Assembly (NCBI GenBank): GCA_009823395.1
Contig: CM020502.1
Coordinates: forward strand, 3,663,001 to 3,727,000
Length of the DNA: 64,000 nucleotides
Direction of reading: 5' to 3'
DNA from: Thamnaconus septentrionalis
Taxonomy: Eukaryota; Chordata; Actinopteri; Tetraodontiformes; Monacanthidae
Of this stretch, positions 1 to 11,600 are shown one piece after another. Each line of letters begins with the position of its first letter. Position 1 is the stretch's first letter. Below the pieces are notes generated by a model. It had not been told where the DNA came from. It searched no databases and saw only the letters and a list, made by a program, of their open reading frames with translations. Position numbers and translations under genes: made by a program.

Positions 1-2193
1 CCTCATTTCTTTCCTTCACGAATGACCTTTGATCATTCTACACTGCTCTTTGCTTTGAACCAACAATCGGAAAGTGAGTTCAGCAACTGAACTTGTCCAG
101 CTTCTTGAACTTTTGCATCAAGTCTTCTGCACCGGTCATTTTAAGTTTGCTTTAAAAACGAGCCACAAAAGTGATGTGTTTGTTCCAGCACTTTGCATCC
201 TCATAAATTATGAGATAGTGGTCTGAAAATGTTCACATTTCCATAGGGGAGAAGCAGGAGATGATAATAAGGAGGGTTTGAGTTTAATACAATTTGCTTT
301 GTTCGATGACTAATTTTGCTTTAACTTCAGAGGTTACCGGGGTGCTGAAAACATGATTCTGACAGAGGCTTAATCCTCATCTCAACAGTGTACACATATT
401 AATGTAGTCAGTCATATATTAACTCCAAATCAAACAACACACCAGTGGAATGCAGGGCTGTGCTAGCAGGTGTCACAGGTGGCGGCCTCCTACGAGGCAT
501 TAAATCACATCCGATACCTGCCTTTGCTAATATGAGTGTTTTATTGGGGTTTTTTTGAATATTTTTATTCCTACTGCTTGTTTGACATTGGTGGAAGGGT
601 GTATTTTTTTTCTGAAACCACATTCAGCAGAAACCCACACTTCTAGCTTCTAACTGACCAATGCTCGTTGTCTCCCCTTGCTTCTAATTGGCTACAACTG
701 AGCCAATCCTGAATCCAGTTGGAATCCATTAGCATCGGGTGTTTGCTAAAAATAGTTTCTACAAACCATTGTCTCAGCTATCTTGATATTTACAGTACGA
801 CCGCCATGTATTCCAAACGAGATGATATATGTGTCACAAGTGCTAAAAGTTTGGTTTCAATAGTTTCTTGGCTGAACATAGAATTCTAGTTAAATGATGA
901 AAACAGCGACCATTTGGAGCAGCAGTGCGACTTCTTTCGTAAGTTCTTGCTTTCTTGTTGGCTTTGGTTTATGGCCCATCACTGGCTGAAGAGCAGTCTC
1001 CGTTAAGGAATGACACACGATTAGAGTGCAGCAGCAATGCATGAATCTATAAATGTATATGTTCTGTGTGGAGGTTTCAACCATTGGCATAGTTTCCCAG
1101 GTCATTCCACCATCGGCATGCCAGGTAAAAACGGCAACAGCTTACGTCATGCTTTTATTTCTTTCTCTCCAGGTCACAAATTGCATCATCTATCTTCTGC
1201 TACTTCCTCTGCAATTAAATTAGACCCAGCTGTAAGTTGATGGTTAGATAAGTCCGCACTGACTATCCATATATTAGGCACGCGAGGCAAGATGCAGAGC
1301 AAGAGGTCTGCATCATTCGGGGAGCTTAATCTTATCAATCAAAATTTTCTGAAATAGAAGTGCAAGCAAGCAAATGGGTTGCCCAACACTGAGCAGGTGT
1401 TAGCAGAAACCCAGGAGGAGAAAGATTGTCGCAAGAGGTAAAAACAAGAACAAAAGAAGCAATTACACCAATCTGAAAACATTGTTGTATAAAAATACTG
1501 CGTCTTTTAATGTGATGTTAAACATCAGGGTGGGATGGAGCATGGGGTGGGCACTCACGTCCATCATAATGCAAATAATTCTAATCAAACTCTAAATAAA
1601 ACCACAGATTTGTTTTTGTCAACCTGCAGGCTACGGCAGTTATTCTAATTGTTAGTTATTGGAACCATCCTGCTGCTGAAGCTCACAAGCCTCACGCTTG
1701 TGCATAAAAACATCTATAAGAAGTCTTTTTAAGTACGCCAGAGATTCCTTTTCTTTGATTTTTGGTTGATTAGGGCTTTTTGTGGCATTGATAAAGTTTG
1801 AATAGCCTCATGGCATTAAACTTGGGCTACAAATTATAACCATACTGACAGTTAGATGCAGATGGGTCTTCTGGTAGCATGTCTAGGTGCAAAAACATTA
1901 AAAACATTATAAGCTCTTTGTTATCATGCAAGCAAACTGCCCACTGATTATTAAAAAAAACGGGTGAGATAAATATAAATATAAAATGCAAGTAGGTAAA
2001 AATACAAAACTAGACAAACTTATTGTGCTTATCGTCCAATAATTTCTACGATCATTTTTGTCCCCTCTGTTGACCTCTGTGCTGTTCTTTGGTTTTAACC
2101 ACCTGTCGTAAAGTGAGTTCAGCCATTGCCCAGCTTCCTGCTTCCTGTGTTATGGTGTTCGGCAAACATTTTTCAATTTATGAATTAAAGACT
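1..2193. other. gene-free 5' flank
   Basis: I see no coding exon here. All open frames are short and match no family I know. Positions about 45-110 and 2080-2135 share a diverged stretch around the words 'aaagtgagttcagc' and 'cccagctt', which suggests two old copies of one repeat. The rest looks like ordinary AT-rich intergenic sequence. Confidence 0.5.
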
Positions 2194-2198
2194 GTAGT

Positions 2199-2875
2199 TG
2201 TCACACCGTGGTGAGGTTTTGTCTCGTCTTGGGGTTTTGTCTCGTCATTTCCTGTTTTATTTTGACAACTTCCTCTCGTTTCAGATCACAACCTCTCCTC
2301 ATGTTCCACCTGTTCATCTGACCCAATTACCCATTGTTTCCAGCTGTGCCTTGTTACCTTGTGTGTTCAAATAGTCTGCGTTCCCCTTGTCTTGTGCCAG
2401 AGTGTCGTCGTCCGTCACGTCTAGCCCTGAACCCGGCCACAGCCACAGCCACAGCCACAGCCACAGCCACAGCCACAGCCACAGCCACAGCCACAGCCAC
2501 AGCCACAGCCACAGCCACAGCCACAGCCACAGCCACAGCCACAGGCAGACGGTTGTTCCTCGAGGTCGAGTGATTTTTTTGTTAACGCTAAGTTTTGTTA
2601 TTAGAATAGGATTTTGTTTACTAGTTAGTCATTTTCCTCCTTGTGAGTGATTTTCTGTTAATGCTAAGTTTTGTTATTAGAATAGGATTTTGTTAGTTAT
2701 TCAGTCCTTCTTCCTCCATGCGAGTGATTTTGATTTTGTTGCCAGCTCAGTGAGATTAGTATTCTTATAGCCTGTTTATTTGATCTCTCTGATCTGAGGA
2801 CAATTGCTTGTGAAATAAATTTACTTTTCTGTTAAATCTCTGCGTCGGAGTCCTGCCTCAAGTCCCGGCCTGACA
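2199..2875 (+). mobile_element. solo LTR of a retrotransposon, flanked by 5-bp duplication
   Basis: The block begins TGTCACACC and ends GGCCTGACA, so it has the TG...CA ends of an LTR with a short inverted repeat (TGTCA/TGACA). It is flanked on both sides by the identical five bases GTAGT (2194-2198 and 2876-2880), a perfect target-site duplication. A polyadenylation signal (AATAAA) sits near 2815, as expected for an LTR. No gag-pol sequence is adjacent, so this is a solo LTR left by recombination. Length and 5-bp duplication fit a Gypsy/ERV-type element; the family is not identified. It contains an expanded CCACAG tract and an internal duplication of about 75 bp (about 2567-2640 and 2645-2717). 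Confidence 0.75.
2437..2544 (+). repeat. (CCACAG)18 hexanucleotide microsatellite
   Basis: Eighteen uninterrupted copies of CCACAG, 108 bp, inside the solo LTR. Because the unit is a multiple of three it leaves long open frames (Ser-His or Thr-Ala repeats) on both strands; these are artefacts of the repeat and not genes. Confidence 0.97.
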
Positions 2876-2880
2876 GTAGT

Positions 2881-4259
2881 AAGAACAAATATTGTCAGGA
2901 TATGCACCCTCTGTGTGGGAACATCATTTGGCCTTTCATGATATTTCTTTTCAGTTTGTTAATATAATTGTAATCTACTTGGTGAGTGGCAATGAGGCAG
3001 CTGCATCACACATCAAGAATTAGAAGTTCATAATCATTATTTAATAAATTATAATCAGTCTCTTCTGGACAGTTGAGTCTAAGCACTGCAAATCCTCCAC
3101 CTTCATTAGCTCTACTGAATGTAACCACCTGGTTCTCCCTGTGTTGGATATTGTTAAAAAACAAAACATTGACAACCATTGAAGTTTATTCTTGCAAGAT
3201 GAAGCAAGTAATAATGTACAGTTCTTTTGCAGTCTACAGCAAAGCTCAGTGAGAGGTAGTTCCCACCTGGCTTAACACACGGCAGGAATGGTTTGGGTTA
3301 GTTAGGTTAGAGTAATGGTGTTTTATTTATCTTCATAATAATCATGCGCAAGTCTTATGGTAATGTTCATCATGTTTGCACTGCGCCTCAGTCCTTGTCC
3401 ACAGGGTACCCTTAAGTTGGAGCTTGAGTTGTATCAGCATAGGAAACAGCCAAAAAAAAAAAATAAAATGAATAAAAGGATGCACTGTTCTTCTATCTGG
3501 ACTCTCAAATTAATGATTGCACCATATATTTTGATTATTCAGTGAAGACTTCATTCCTGCCACATTAGTTAGTGGGTTTTGTCCTTTGTTCTGAGTAATG
3601 CCAGAGTATACCAGAGAAGCTAGGGAGGCTACAGCAGCTTGGGAGGCTACTTAGGGGGATGTTTTGCCCTTGTCCTTGAAGATAAAACAAACTTAATGAC
3701 ATCTGAGTGAAACTGCACCTGTCTGCTCTTGGTTTCATAATGTCGATGAACAGTGAGGAATTAATGCGTTTTACCAATTACACTCTCTCATCCACAGACA
3801 TGCTGCAGCTGACCTTCATATGCACACCACCGTCTTGCTAGACTGTCCTGCACATGTTCCCTGCTCTCACATAACACTAATAATAATACTAATTTAAAAA
3901 AAAATAGAGTTGGTTGTAGAATTCAATTCTACCTCTGAGAGTTTCCTTTTTATTTATTTTTGCAAATGATGAATACTTGAATGGATTAAATGCTGATGAT
4001 TTTGTCCCAAAAATAGCACTAAAGCAAAATCAAATCAATCACCAAATAATTTTATCATCTCCACCTGAAGCCCGCGCCCTTGAACACAGTCAGATACCAT
4101 CTACACACCTACATAAATATATAACAGATTTTGCCATGCAGGACAATGAGGACTATGACTTTGCTTTTTTTTTTTTTTTTTTTTTAAATTGCCCAGCAGC
4201 ATCTTTATCGTCTGAAAGGTTTGTAACTATTTTACCTGAATGCATGGCATTCAAGCGTT
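2881..4259. other. gene-free, nothing recognised
   Basis: AT-rich sequence with short A runs (3452-3462, 3896-3905) and a T run near 4165-4185. No exon, RNA gene or transposon end that I can identify. Confidence 0.4.
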
Positions 4260-5483
4260 TGTTTTTTAAAACGTTGACCGGAATCATTTTCTGTTCACGT
4301 TCAGCGAACGTTTTTAGCATTTGACGTTACAAATTTTGTCAATGACAAAAACGTGACTCACCCCCCAGAAAATAGACGGAGAGAAAGAGACGGAATCCTC
4401 GTCACTTTGCCCGGTAGTCACAGCGCAGCGACGGAGTTGCAGTATGGCTCCATATGAAGACGAGGAGTCACAAACCGATGCTGATACAGAAAGTGCGGGA
4501 TGTCTGGGTGCCTGTCTCCATCACGGTTAGCAGTAACCTGCTGGATCTGTAGCGCCACACCGCGTCACTTAGGGCGCTAACTCCTTAATATAACACGAGG
4601 ATGGAATGTTGAAAATCCGTACTGTGCTTCTGAAGCATAGAAGAAGCACAAGTTGCATTTGAACCTATTTGAAATTGGAGATAGCTTAATTTCACAGTTG
4701 ATCTACGCACGGATCATCGACGCAGTTGCAATCAGGGAAAGTATGAGACCGACGACCTTGTTCAAAAAATATCTTGTTGCTAAAGCACAAACACATGGCT
4801 CATTTAAAGTACAAATTTTGTTCCTGTCCTGGAGTTGAATGGCCAGGTTCTCCGCTAAGATCTGCTCGGCCATCTTAATTGTAACTTGTCATGCAAATTA
4901 TTTAAATAATAAAAACAAAATACTCAATATCGCTGCACACAAGTTACTGAACTCGATGACCCCTTTCACATGCGCTCGAGACGAGAAAACAAACGTTCAA
5001 AAATATCTGCCGACATCCAGTGGTAGCAAATGGAATTGACCCATTGGCTTCACAACAACTGCTGTGATGTTGTCGTTTGATTGAAAAGGCACATGAATGC
5101 CGGAAAAATGAATAACACAAATGAGAAAGATTGCTCAGTTTTAAAATCTGTTTTTGTGTACATATAATCATATTTGCCTTGCAAAACTTGTGTACCTATT
5201 GGTAGTTTTCACAAAATATACTGGTTTGTCACTTGCAAGTATTTTAAAGAAAGTCAGGTTTGACAGGTCGGCCACACCGCCCGCTGTCCCTTCTTTTCCT
5301 GATTTGTATATGCTTTATTTGGTCGACTCTGTGTATGTACCCCCCCCCTTCTCTCTGTGTGTGTGTGCGCGAGTGAAAACAACTATACACATTATGTCGT
5401 CAATGTTCATTTCCTCGTTCATTTTGGCTTCAACTACATACATTCTGATAATTTTGGTGCGCTTGATGGTATCATGAGTCTAG

Positions 5484-5688
5484 GGTGACCAGATGTCCCG
5501 ATCTGTGCGGGACTGTCACGCATTTCAAAGACTTTTCAAGCATCCCACAAATTGAGACGATGTCCCGCATTCTGATCGACATGCGGCAGTTTTAAATTGC
5601 GCATATACATTTTGTCTGTGAGTGTGAAGGCCGCAAGAGGGGAGCAGAGAGGGAGGCTGTCAGACAGAGACAGGGGCGGGCGTAGCCC

Positions 5689-5748
<60 letters not shown>

Positions 5749-6033
5749 AGCCTATGGTATGTGCGTGTGTGCTTGCTCGTGTGCGTGTGGTGAGGATCCA
5801 ATCAACGGCCGAGCTCACACCCGCGCGGAAGTGAGGAGCGCGAAGTCAGGTGCATGAGCGAACGCGCACCGAAACCAAAACAGCTGCATACATACAGCCT
5901 GTCTTTAGCGACGCTGAAATTGAATGAATGAAACATGGAGGATGATGAAAGAGAGGACAGTGCGACCACGGCAAAGAAAAGGAGATCCAGTTACAACAAG
6001 GGCTGGGAAAGTGTTTACCCGCGGGTGAAGTAA
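5484..6033 (+). mobile_element. possible hAT-type transposon 5' portion
   Basis: The words GGTGACCAGATGTCCCG (about 5485) and a second 'atgtcccgc' (about 5560) resemble ends of vertebrate hAT-like repeats. Downstream, an ATG at 5935 opens a short acidic-then-basic peptide (residues KKRRSSYNKGWESVYP) of the kind found at the start of BED/hAT transposases; it stops being open at a good splice-donor-like GTAAGT at about 6029. There is no recognisable catalytic domain. Family assignment is inference from memory of similar repeats. Confidence 0.3.
5692..5747 (+). repeat. (GT)n microsatellite
   Basis: About 28 uninterrupted GT units, 56 bp. Confidence 0.97.
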
Positions 6034-6192
6034 GTGCAAGGCGAATCTGTACTGCGGTCAAGCCAACCAACAGTTCGGCAAAAGCGGTCGAGCCAGCAGA
6101 CACTCACTTTCTGCTTGCTCTGTGTACACCAGGTATTACGGTAACTGCGAACTGCTTCGCACAATGGCAGAGGAAGAGGGAGAAGCGTGTCT

Positions 6193-6765
6193 CTGTACTG
6201 GATTTCAGATGAATATTTCTGAAAGATTTCGAGTTTTCACTCCATGATTCCACTGCAGGCTGGTAGTACATCATCCCAGGATGCTCCACAATAATTTTCA
6301 TAAAATTCTGATGAAGCATTTCAAAATAAAGCTAATTCAAAAATTGCCATTTTATGGTTGTACTGTACTGGATTTCAGATGAATATTTCTGAAAAATTCC
6401 TATTTTTCACTCCATGATTCCACTGAAGGCTGCTAGTACACCTCCCCAGGATGCTCCACACCCAATTTCATAAAATTCTGATGTGGCATTTCAAAGTAAA
6501 ATTTTATGGTTGTACTGTACTGGATTCCAGGTGAATATTTCTGAAGAATTCCTAGTTTTTACTCCACGATTCTACTTCACGCTGGTAGTACATCATCCCA
6601 GGATGCTCCACAATAATATTCAGGAATTTCTGATGTACCATTTCAAAATAAAGCTCATCCAAAAATTGCCATTTTATGTTTGTACTGTACTGGATTTCAG
6701 ATTAATATTTTTGAAAAGTTCCTAGTTTTCACTTCATGATTCCACTGCAGGCTTGTAGTACATCC
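6193..6765 (+). repeat. four-copy tandem repeat, period about 150-170 bp
   Basis: The phrase 'ctgtactggattycag' recurs at 6193, 6364, 6515 and 6685. Each copy continues with a shared body ('gaatatttctgaa', 'ttcactccatgattccac', 'ccaggatgctccaca', 'catttcaaaataaagct'). Copies differ by point changes and a deletion of about 20 bp in copy two, giving spacings of 171, 151 and 170. Copy four is cut off near 6765, where the Tc1 relic begins. Confidence 0.9.
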
Positions 6766-6925
6766 GTGCCTGCAGTAGAATCAGGGGGGAAAAAATTGAA
6801 ATTTGGTGGAAGATCTGTGATGATCTGGGGGTGCTTTAGCATTGCGGAGGACGCATGAATCAAGCCACGTACAAGGTCATCCGTGAAGAAAACTTGCTTC
6901 CTTCTGCTCTGATAATGTTCCCCAA

Positions 6926-7213
6926 CTCTGAGGACTGTTTTTTCTAGCAGGACAATGCTCCATGTCACACAGCTAGGTCGATTAACGTGTGGATGAAGGA
7001 CCACCGATCAAGACCCTGTCATGGCCAGCCCAAACTCCAGACCTGAACCCCATTGAAAACCTTTGGAATGTGATCAAGAGGAAGATGGATGGTCACAAGC
7101 CATCAAACAGAGCTGAGCTGCTTGAATTTTTGCGCCAGGAGCGGCATAAGGTCACCCAACAGCAATGTGAAAGACTGGTGGAGAGCATGCTGCATTATTC
7201 TATCAAATATTAA
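6926..7213 (+). pseudogene. Tc1 transposase C-terminal fragment
   Basis: Cut-and-paste transposase of the DDE type, here only the end of the catalytic domain. The frame from about 6989 to the TAA at 7211-7213 stays open for some 74 residues. It carries the PDLNPIENLW motif and the typical tail (ERLVESMLHYSIKY). In-frame stops and a frameshift upstream make it non-functional. The sequence shows the motifs directly; the loss of function is inferred from the breaks. Confidence 0.82.
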
Positions 7214-7218
7214 TTTCC

Positions 7219-7588
7219 GGGCGACACGGTGGCGCAGTGGTTAGCGCTGCCGCCTCACAGCAAGAAGGTCGTGGGTTCGATTCCGGGGCCCGGGCCTGTG
7301 ACCTTTCTGTGTGGAGTTTGCATGTTCTCCCCGTGTCTGCGTGGGTTCTCTCCGGGTTCTCGGGCTTCCTCCCACACTCCAAAAACATGCATGTGAGGTC
7401 AATTGAACACTGTAAATTGTCTATAGGTGTGCATGTGAGTGTGAATGGTTGTTTGTTTCTATGTGGCCCTGCGATGAACTGGCGACTTGTCCAGGGTGTC
7501 ACCCTGCCTTCGCCCTAAGACAGCTGGGATAGGCTCCAGCAGACCCCCGTGACCCTGAATAGGAATAAGCGGGTATAGAAGATGAATG
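7219..7588 (+). mobile_element. tRNA-derived SINE, full length, with target duplication
   Basis: It opens with a tRNA-like head: an A-box-like GTGGCGCAGTGGTTAGCG near 7227 and a B-box GGTTCGATTCC near 7273. The body is of a type very common in teleosts ('gtggagtttgcatgttctcc', 'gatgaactggcgac', 'agctgggataggctccagc'). The tail is of GAAT/GATG type. Flanking bases 7206-7218 and 7589-7601 match at 12 of 13 positions, giving a target duplication. It inserted just after the Tc1 transposase stop codon. Confidence 0.88.
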
Positions 7589-7875
7589 AATATTGATTTC
7601 CAAACTCTTCATAAGTTAAAACATTAGTATTGTGGTGTTTCAAAACACAGGTCTGAAAACTCTTCTTTTTTTGTTATTTTGACCATTTGTCATTTTCTGC
7701 AAATAAATGCTAGAAATGACAATATTTTTGTTTGGAATTTTGGAGAAATGTTGTCAATAGTTTAAAGAATGAAACAAAAATGTTTATTTTACTCAAACAC
7801 ATGCCTATAAATAGTAAAATCAGAAAAACTGATAATTTCGCAGTAATTTCTCTTAATTTTTTCCAGAGCTGTATA

Positions 7876-8060
7876 TGTATGTGGTTGGCGACTCTGACGT
7901 TCTTGCTAGCTCCGCTGCTCGTACTAGCAGCAACGTGTTTTGCAATCAGGTGGTACCGGAGGCTTGAATAACTGCGGTGGAACGCAAACTCGTTGTGCCA
8001 CCGTCTGCACAGAACAGCGCTCTCATCCTCCCGCTTGCTACTCAGTGCGTCGCTATCCAT
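7876..8060 (-). pseudogene. BED-finger hAT transposase N-terminal fragment
   Basis: On the minus strand an ATG at 8060 opens about 60 residues that look like a BED-type zinc finger of a hAT transposase (residues CRRWHNEFAFHRS then SSLRYHLIAKH). The second cysteine expected in the CxxC pair reads as Trp, so one zinc ligand is lost. The frame runs into the right end of the Tc1 element, which appears to have inserted at a TA here. No catalytic hAT domain is seen nearby. The motif is visible; the hAT assignment is family knowledge. Confidence 0.6.
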
Positions 8061-8353
8061 TTCGCCGGAAACTCGTGCAAAGTACGTTCCGTGTTGTCTA
8101 GAGTATAAAATAAAATACGAATTAACGCGATAATGTCCAGACCCTAATATATATACAAAAAGCAACAAATGTATGTTCATATATTGTCAGGCACAGTTGG
8201 ATGTAGAGAAGTTTTAATACATATTTAAAACACTAGCGCCCGGCTCTGCATTTGGTCACCCCCGAACCGGCTGCTCTCCTATGGCGCTGTGACGACATGT
8301 GAATTCAGCATTAAAGCGCTAACTCCTCAATATATCTATTACATGAGGTCCTC

Positions 8354-8694
8354 ATTGGTGTGTTTTAATAGCAAGCGCTCTTCTATCGTTCTAAAATTAG
8401 TCATTCAAAGCTTTAATTTTGAAGGAGTTCTTCCCGGAAGTGTCTTATCTCTAGCTGCGGAACCGAACCCAGTCAGCTGTTGGGAACGGCGCAGTCGCGT
8501 TACATGTCATTCCGTTGAACAGCCCATAGGAACAGCCAGTTAGCCCTATAGCGCGACGCCTTTTTCCGTATTTGTTTTTTGTTTTCGTTTTCGTCCCTGC
8601 TACCCTTCTCTTTCTTTCCTTTTTCAGATCCACCTTTCAGCGAGCTACCGTTTCCTGTCTCGTACCGTTCGTCCTGTGTTGTGTTCGCGGAACG
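8354..8694 (+). promoter_or_regulatory. ccdc107 5' leader and promoter region (inferred)
   Basis: This is the region just upstream of the ccdc107 start codon. It has scattered CpGs and pyrimidine-rich stretches (8575-8640) but no clear TATA box. The transcription start cannot be placed from sequence alone. Confidence 0.35.
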
Positions 8695-11600
8695 ATGGTT
8701 ATGTCAACATCGCAGCAAGTCGCCCTGGCTTTCACGGCCGTGCTCTTCACGTTCGTCGTCCTGCCTAGGCTGTTTGGCGTCGGCGTGGGGTCCGCGGGGA
8801 AGGAGAACCGTTTCGACTCCCGCTACGGACGAAAAGGTGAGGACACCTCCGCGCTGACACACAGACGGAAGCGGAACACAAGCGGTATCGTTTCCTAAAT
8901 GTCCTCGTCGCCTGGAGCGTTGCAAATTCCCAACGTGAAGGAGAACTCTGTTCACGGCGATGTGAAAAGTAGTTTCTTCCTGGACACTTCGGTGTGTTCG
9001 TGCACTGATACAGTTACAGCTACACTGATACAATTTGTAATGTTTATTTTTTTAATGAGTAACTCTTATAATACAACTAAATACAGATATTTCACCAAAC
9101 CGGAGTCTGAAGGAAGCACTGGGGTCGTTTCCACATCTAACCTCCGCGCCTCTCCTCCTCTCATCTCCCTTTTCACTGTGTCTTTGTCCGTGGGGCGTGG
9201 GGGCAACTAGCCTGGCGTCAAGATGTTGTTTTAATGCTGTGAAGACAATTAAAGTATGAGAGCGAATTACGAAACCACCGCGCGCGCAGTGTCGTTAAGA
9301 AAGGTCAGCTAAGGTTTTTCTGTGAGCCAGATGCCGTCATCAAAAGAGCCACATCTGGCTCGCGAGCCATAGGTTCCTGTCCCCTGCTCTACGCATTCCT
9401 CACGTGCTGTAGAGATTTCAATTTATATGAGATGTTCATCAATCCCGTAGCTTTACCAGTAAACACTGACGGATATGACGTAAATATCACTCCCGTATTT
9501 CTTAATCCTAAGCCTTTACTTATTGTTTTCCCAATATTTTTTCAATGACTATTTTCAGTGCTACTCAGTGAATGAATCCTTATACGTTGAAGGAATATTT
9601 TCTGTCTGCCCGGGATTATTTATCAGCTGTTGATTTGATGGGCACCACATTCATTACAATTCATCCATATGTTTTCATGTACAATTGGGTGACTTAATTA
9701 TTGTGTTGCAGTATTAATAGTCTGACAATCTATGTAGGGGATGTTTGTTGGCTACAAACTTGGCTGTTCATTGTTTTATTGCTACAATGATGCTGTTTAA
9801 ATACACATTTTTAAAAAGTGTCTGGAGAAAGTAACAACATTTTCTAATAAAATGTCACAGTTCCCTTTTTTCCATTGCACAAATTAGACTTAGAGTATTT
9901 TGGAGCAGTACATAGACGAATGACATTATATTGGGTTTATTGTTCCAAAATGTCACAACATCATTCAAAATGGGTTGTTTTGATATATACCTCGGGCAAC
10001 ATCAGCTAAACTATTACAAAATGCAATAAAAATAACGTTCACAAAAATACCAATCCCTTTGATCTTGAATATTTGTAGGTGCAGGTCCAGGCCCTGGTGC
10101 AATCAGAGGTCAGGCAATAAATATGAATGGCCCTGGTTCTTCTCAGAGTGCCGAAAACATGCAGCAGATGCAGAAGCTGATGGAGCAGGAGCTGAAGAGC
10201 GACAAGTATAAAACCAACAGCAACAAGGGCTACGTGTTCACACTCATGCCTCTCTACGCTATCGGCGTCGGAGTGTTTGCAGCCTACAAGTTCCTAAAGG
10301 TGAGTGCGCATATTTGTAACCTGTTCCCCTGACAACTAGTGATGACTGAACCCAGAATCAGTGTTGAAGTTTTCCTCTGTCTTGTCAGATCAAGTCTGCA
10401 GACGATCAAGCTCAAAAAGACACATTCACAAAGGGGGCCAAGAAGTCGGTGGAGGCAGGTTTGTATCTGTGCGCTGCCAGTTCTGCTTGCATTTTCTTTT
10501 TTCTAACCATTTATTTCTTTTTAATGCGTAGTTGTTTGGTTTATGGGTGAGTAATGAGTGTTTGCGCATCTGCAGAGAACCAGCTGAACGAGCTGGAACA
10601 AAGGTTGGCGCAAACTGAGAGGATGCTCAACTCCATCCTCACGCAGCTGGACCCGCTCACCAACTGGTAAGCACGGGCAGCTGTTGTTGGCTTTACACGC
10701 GATGTGGTCTCCAGGGGGATGAGCGCCACGCCCTGTCATCACGACTCTTGTGTAAACAGCGGCGCCGCTGAAACGCCGCTCCCCTAATGTCCACTTTTGT
10801 CTCGGCAGTGTCAATAACGCTCACGTTTCGCAAATACTTTTCGGCTTCTAACCGCACAAAAGATTCTGCTCAGGCAGCGGCGTTGGCACATTTCCTGGTT
10901 GATAAAACCTTTTCTAGACGGCAGACGTGTTTCCGTATTCTATGTTTTTGTGCCTTGTTTGGAAAACTAAGTTCAGATTTGTTGTTTCATCTCGTTATTT
11001 TAAACTTCCTCCTTTGCTGTTTAATCTGTGTCTGCGAGCGAGTAGAGGGACAGTTCACCCACAGATCGAAATGTTTTTTTGATACCCTTTCATAGAGACT
11101 GTTTATGCACATATGTTGTTTTGGTACAAATGTCTCAGTTATGTAGATACCAGCTGTGGAGGGGTTTGGACTCGTTGCAATTCTCAACGGAACGACAGTG
11201 TCTTTCTGTGTGGTCATAGTGAGCTATTGGAATTGCCACTTTCTTTTTCTTCTTCTTCTTCTTCTTAATCAAGTTGGGTTTTTCTGCCCCTGTGGGTAAA
11301 CAGCGCTTGCTGTTTGGGTTTGAGTTTAAACCAATCAGAATATTCAACACAACACTAATTGAAGCAGCACTTCTTCCAATTGGAGTGAGAGCTAGAGGTG
11401 ATTTGGAAATAAAATCATAAACAGACGCAGCACAAGCTGTGGGACAGTCAGTCAGCTGTATCTATGGCAACACTGTAAGACCTCCGGACCGTAATGCTTC
11501 CCAGTCCTGCTCTCGTGGGGTAATATTGCTCTCAGCTTTGGTTTCGATCAATGCTTCCTCCCCACACACAATTGTAATTTCTAAACACTGAGCGTGCCTG

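Larger units (their letters stand above)
6770..7873 (+). mobile_element. Tc1/mariner transposon relic, interrupted by a SINE
   Basis: Sequence from 6770 to 7213 encodes the C-terminal half of a Tc1-type transposase. The GGxSVMIWGCFS segment, the QDNAPCHTAR segment (catalytic Asp) and the block LSWPAQTPDLNPIENLW (last catalytic Glu) are all recognisable. It is a pseudogene: a TGA after the first block, a TAG in place of the Gln before DNAPC, and a frameshift near 6995. The 3' flank resumes after the SINE and ends at about 7873 with 'ttttttccagagctgta', the inverse of the usual fish Tc1 terminal repeat. The 5' half and left terminal repeat are missing. Confidence 0.85.

Noticed and set aside
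2354..2650. Long open frames encoding Ser-His, Thr-Ala or Ala-Val repeats
   Set aside because: They are produced by the CCACAG microsatellite, whose 6-bp unit cannot create stops; no other coding evidence.
7227..7290. tRNA gene candidate
   Set aside because: The A- and B-box-like sequence belongs to a SINE head with a long non-tRNA body, tail and target duplication.
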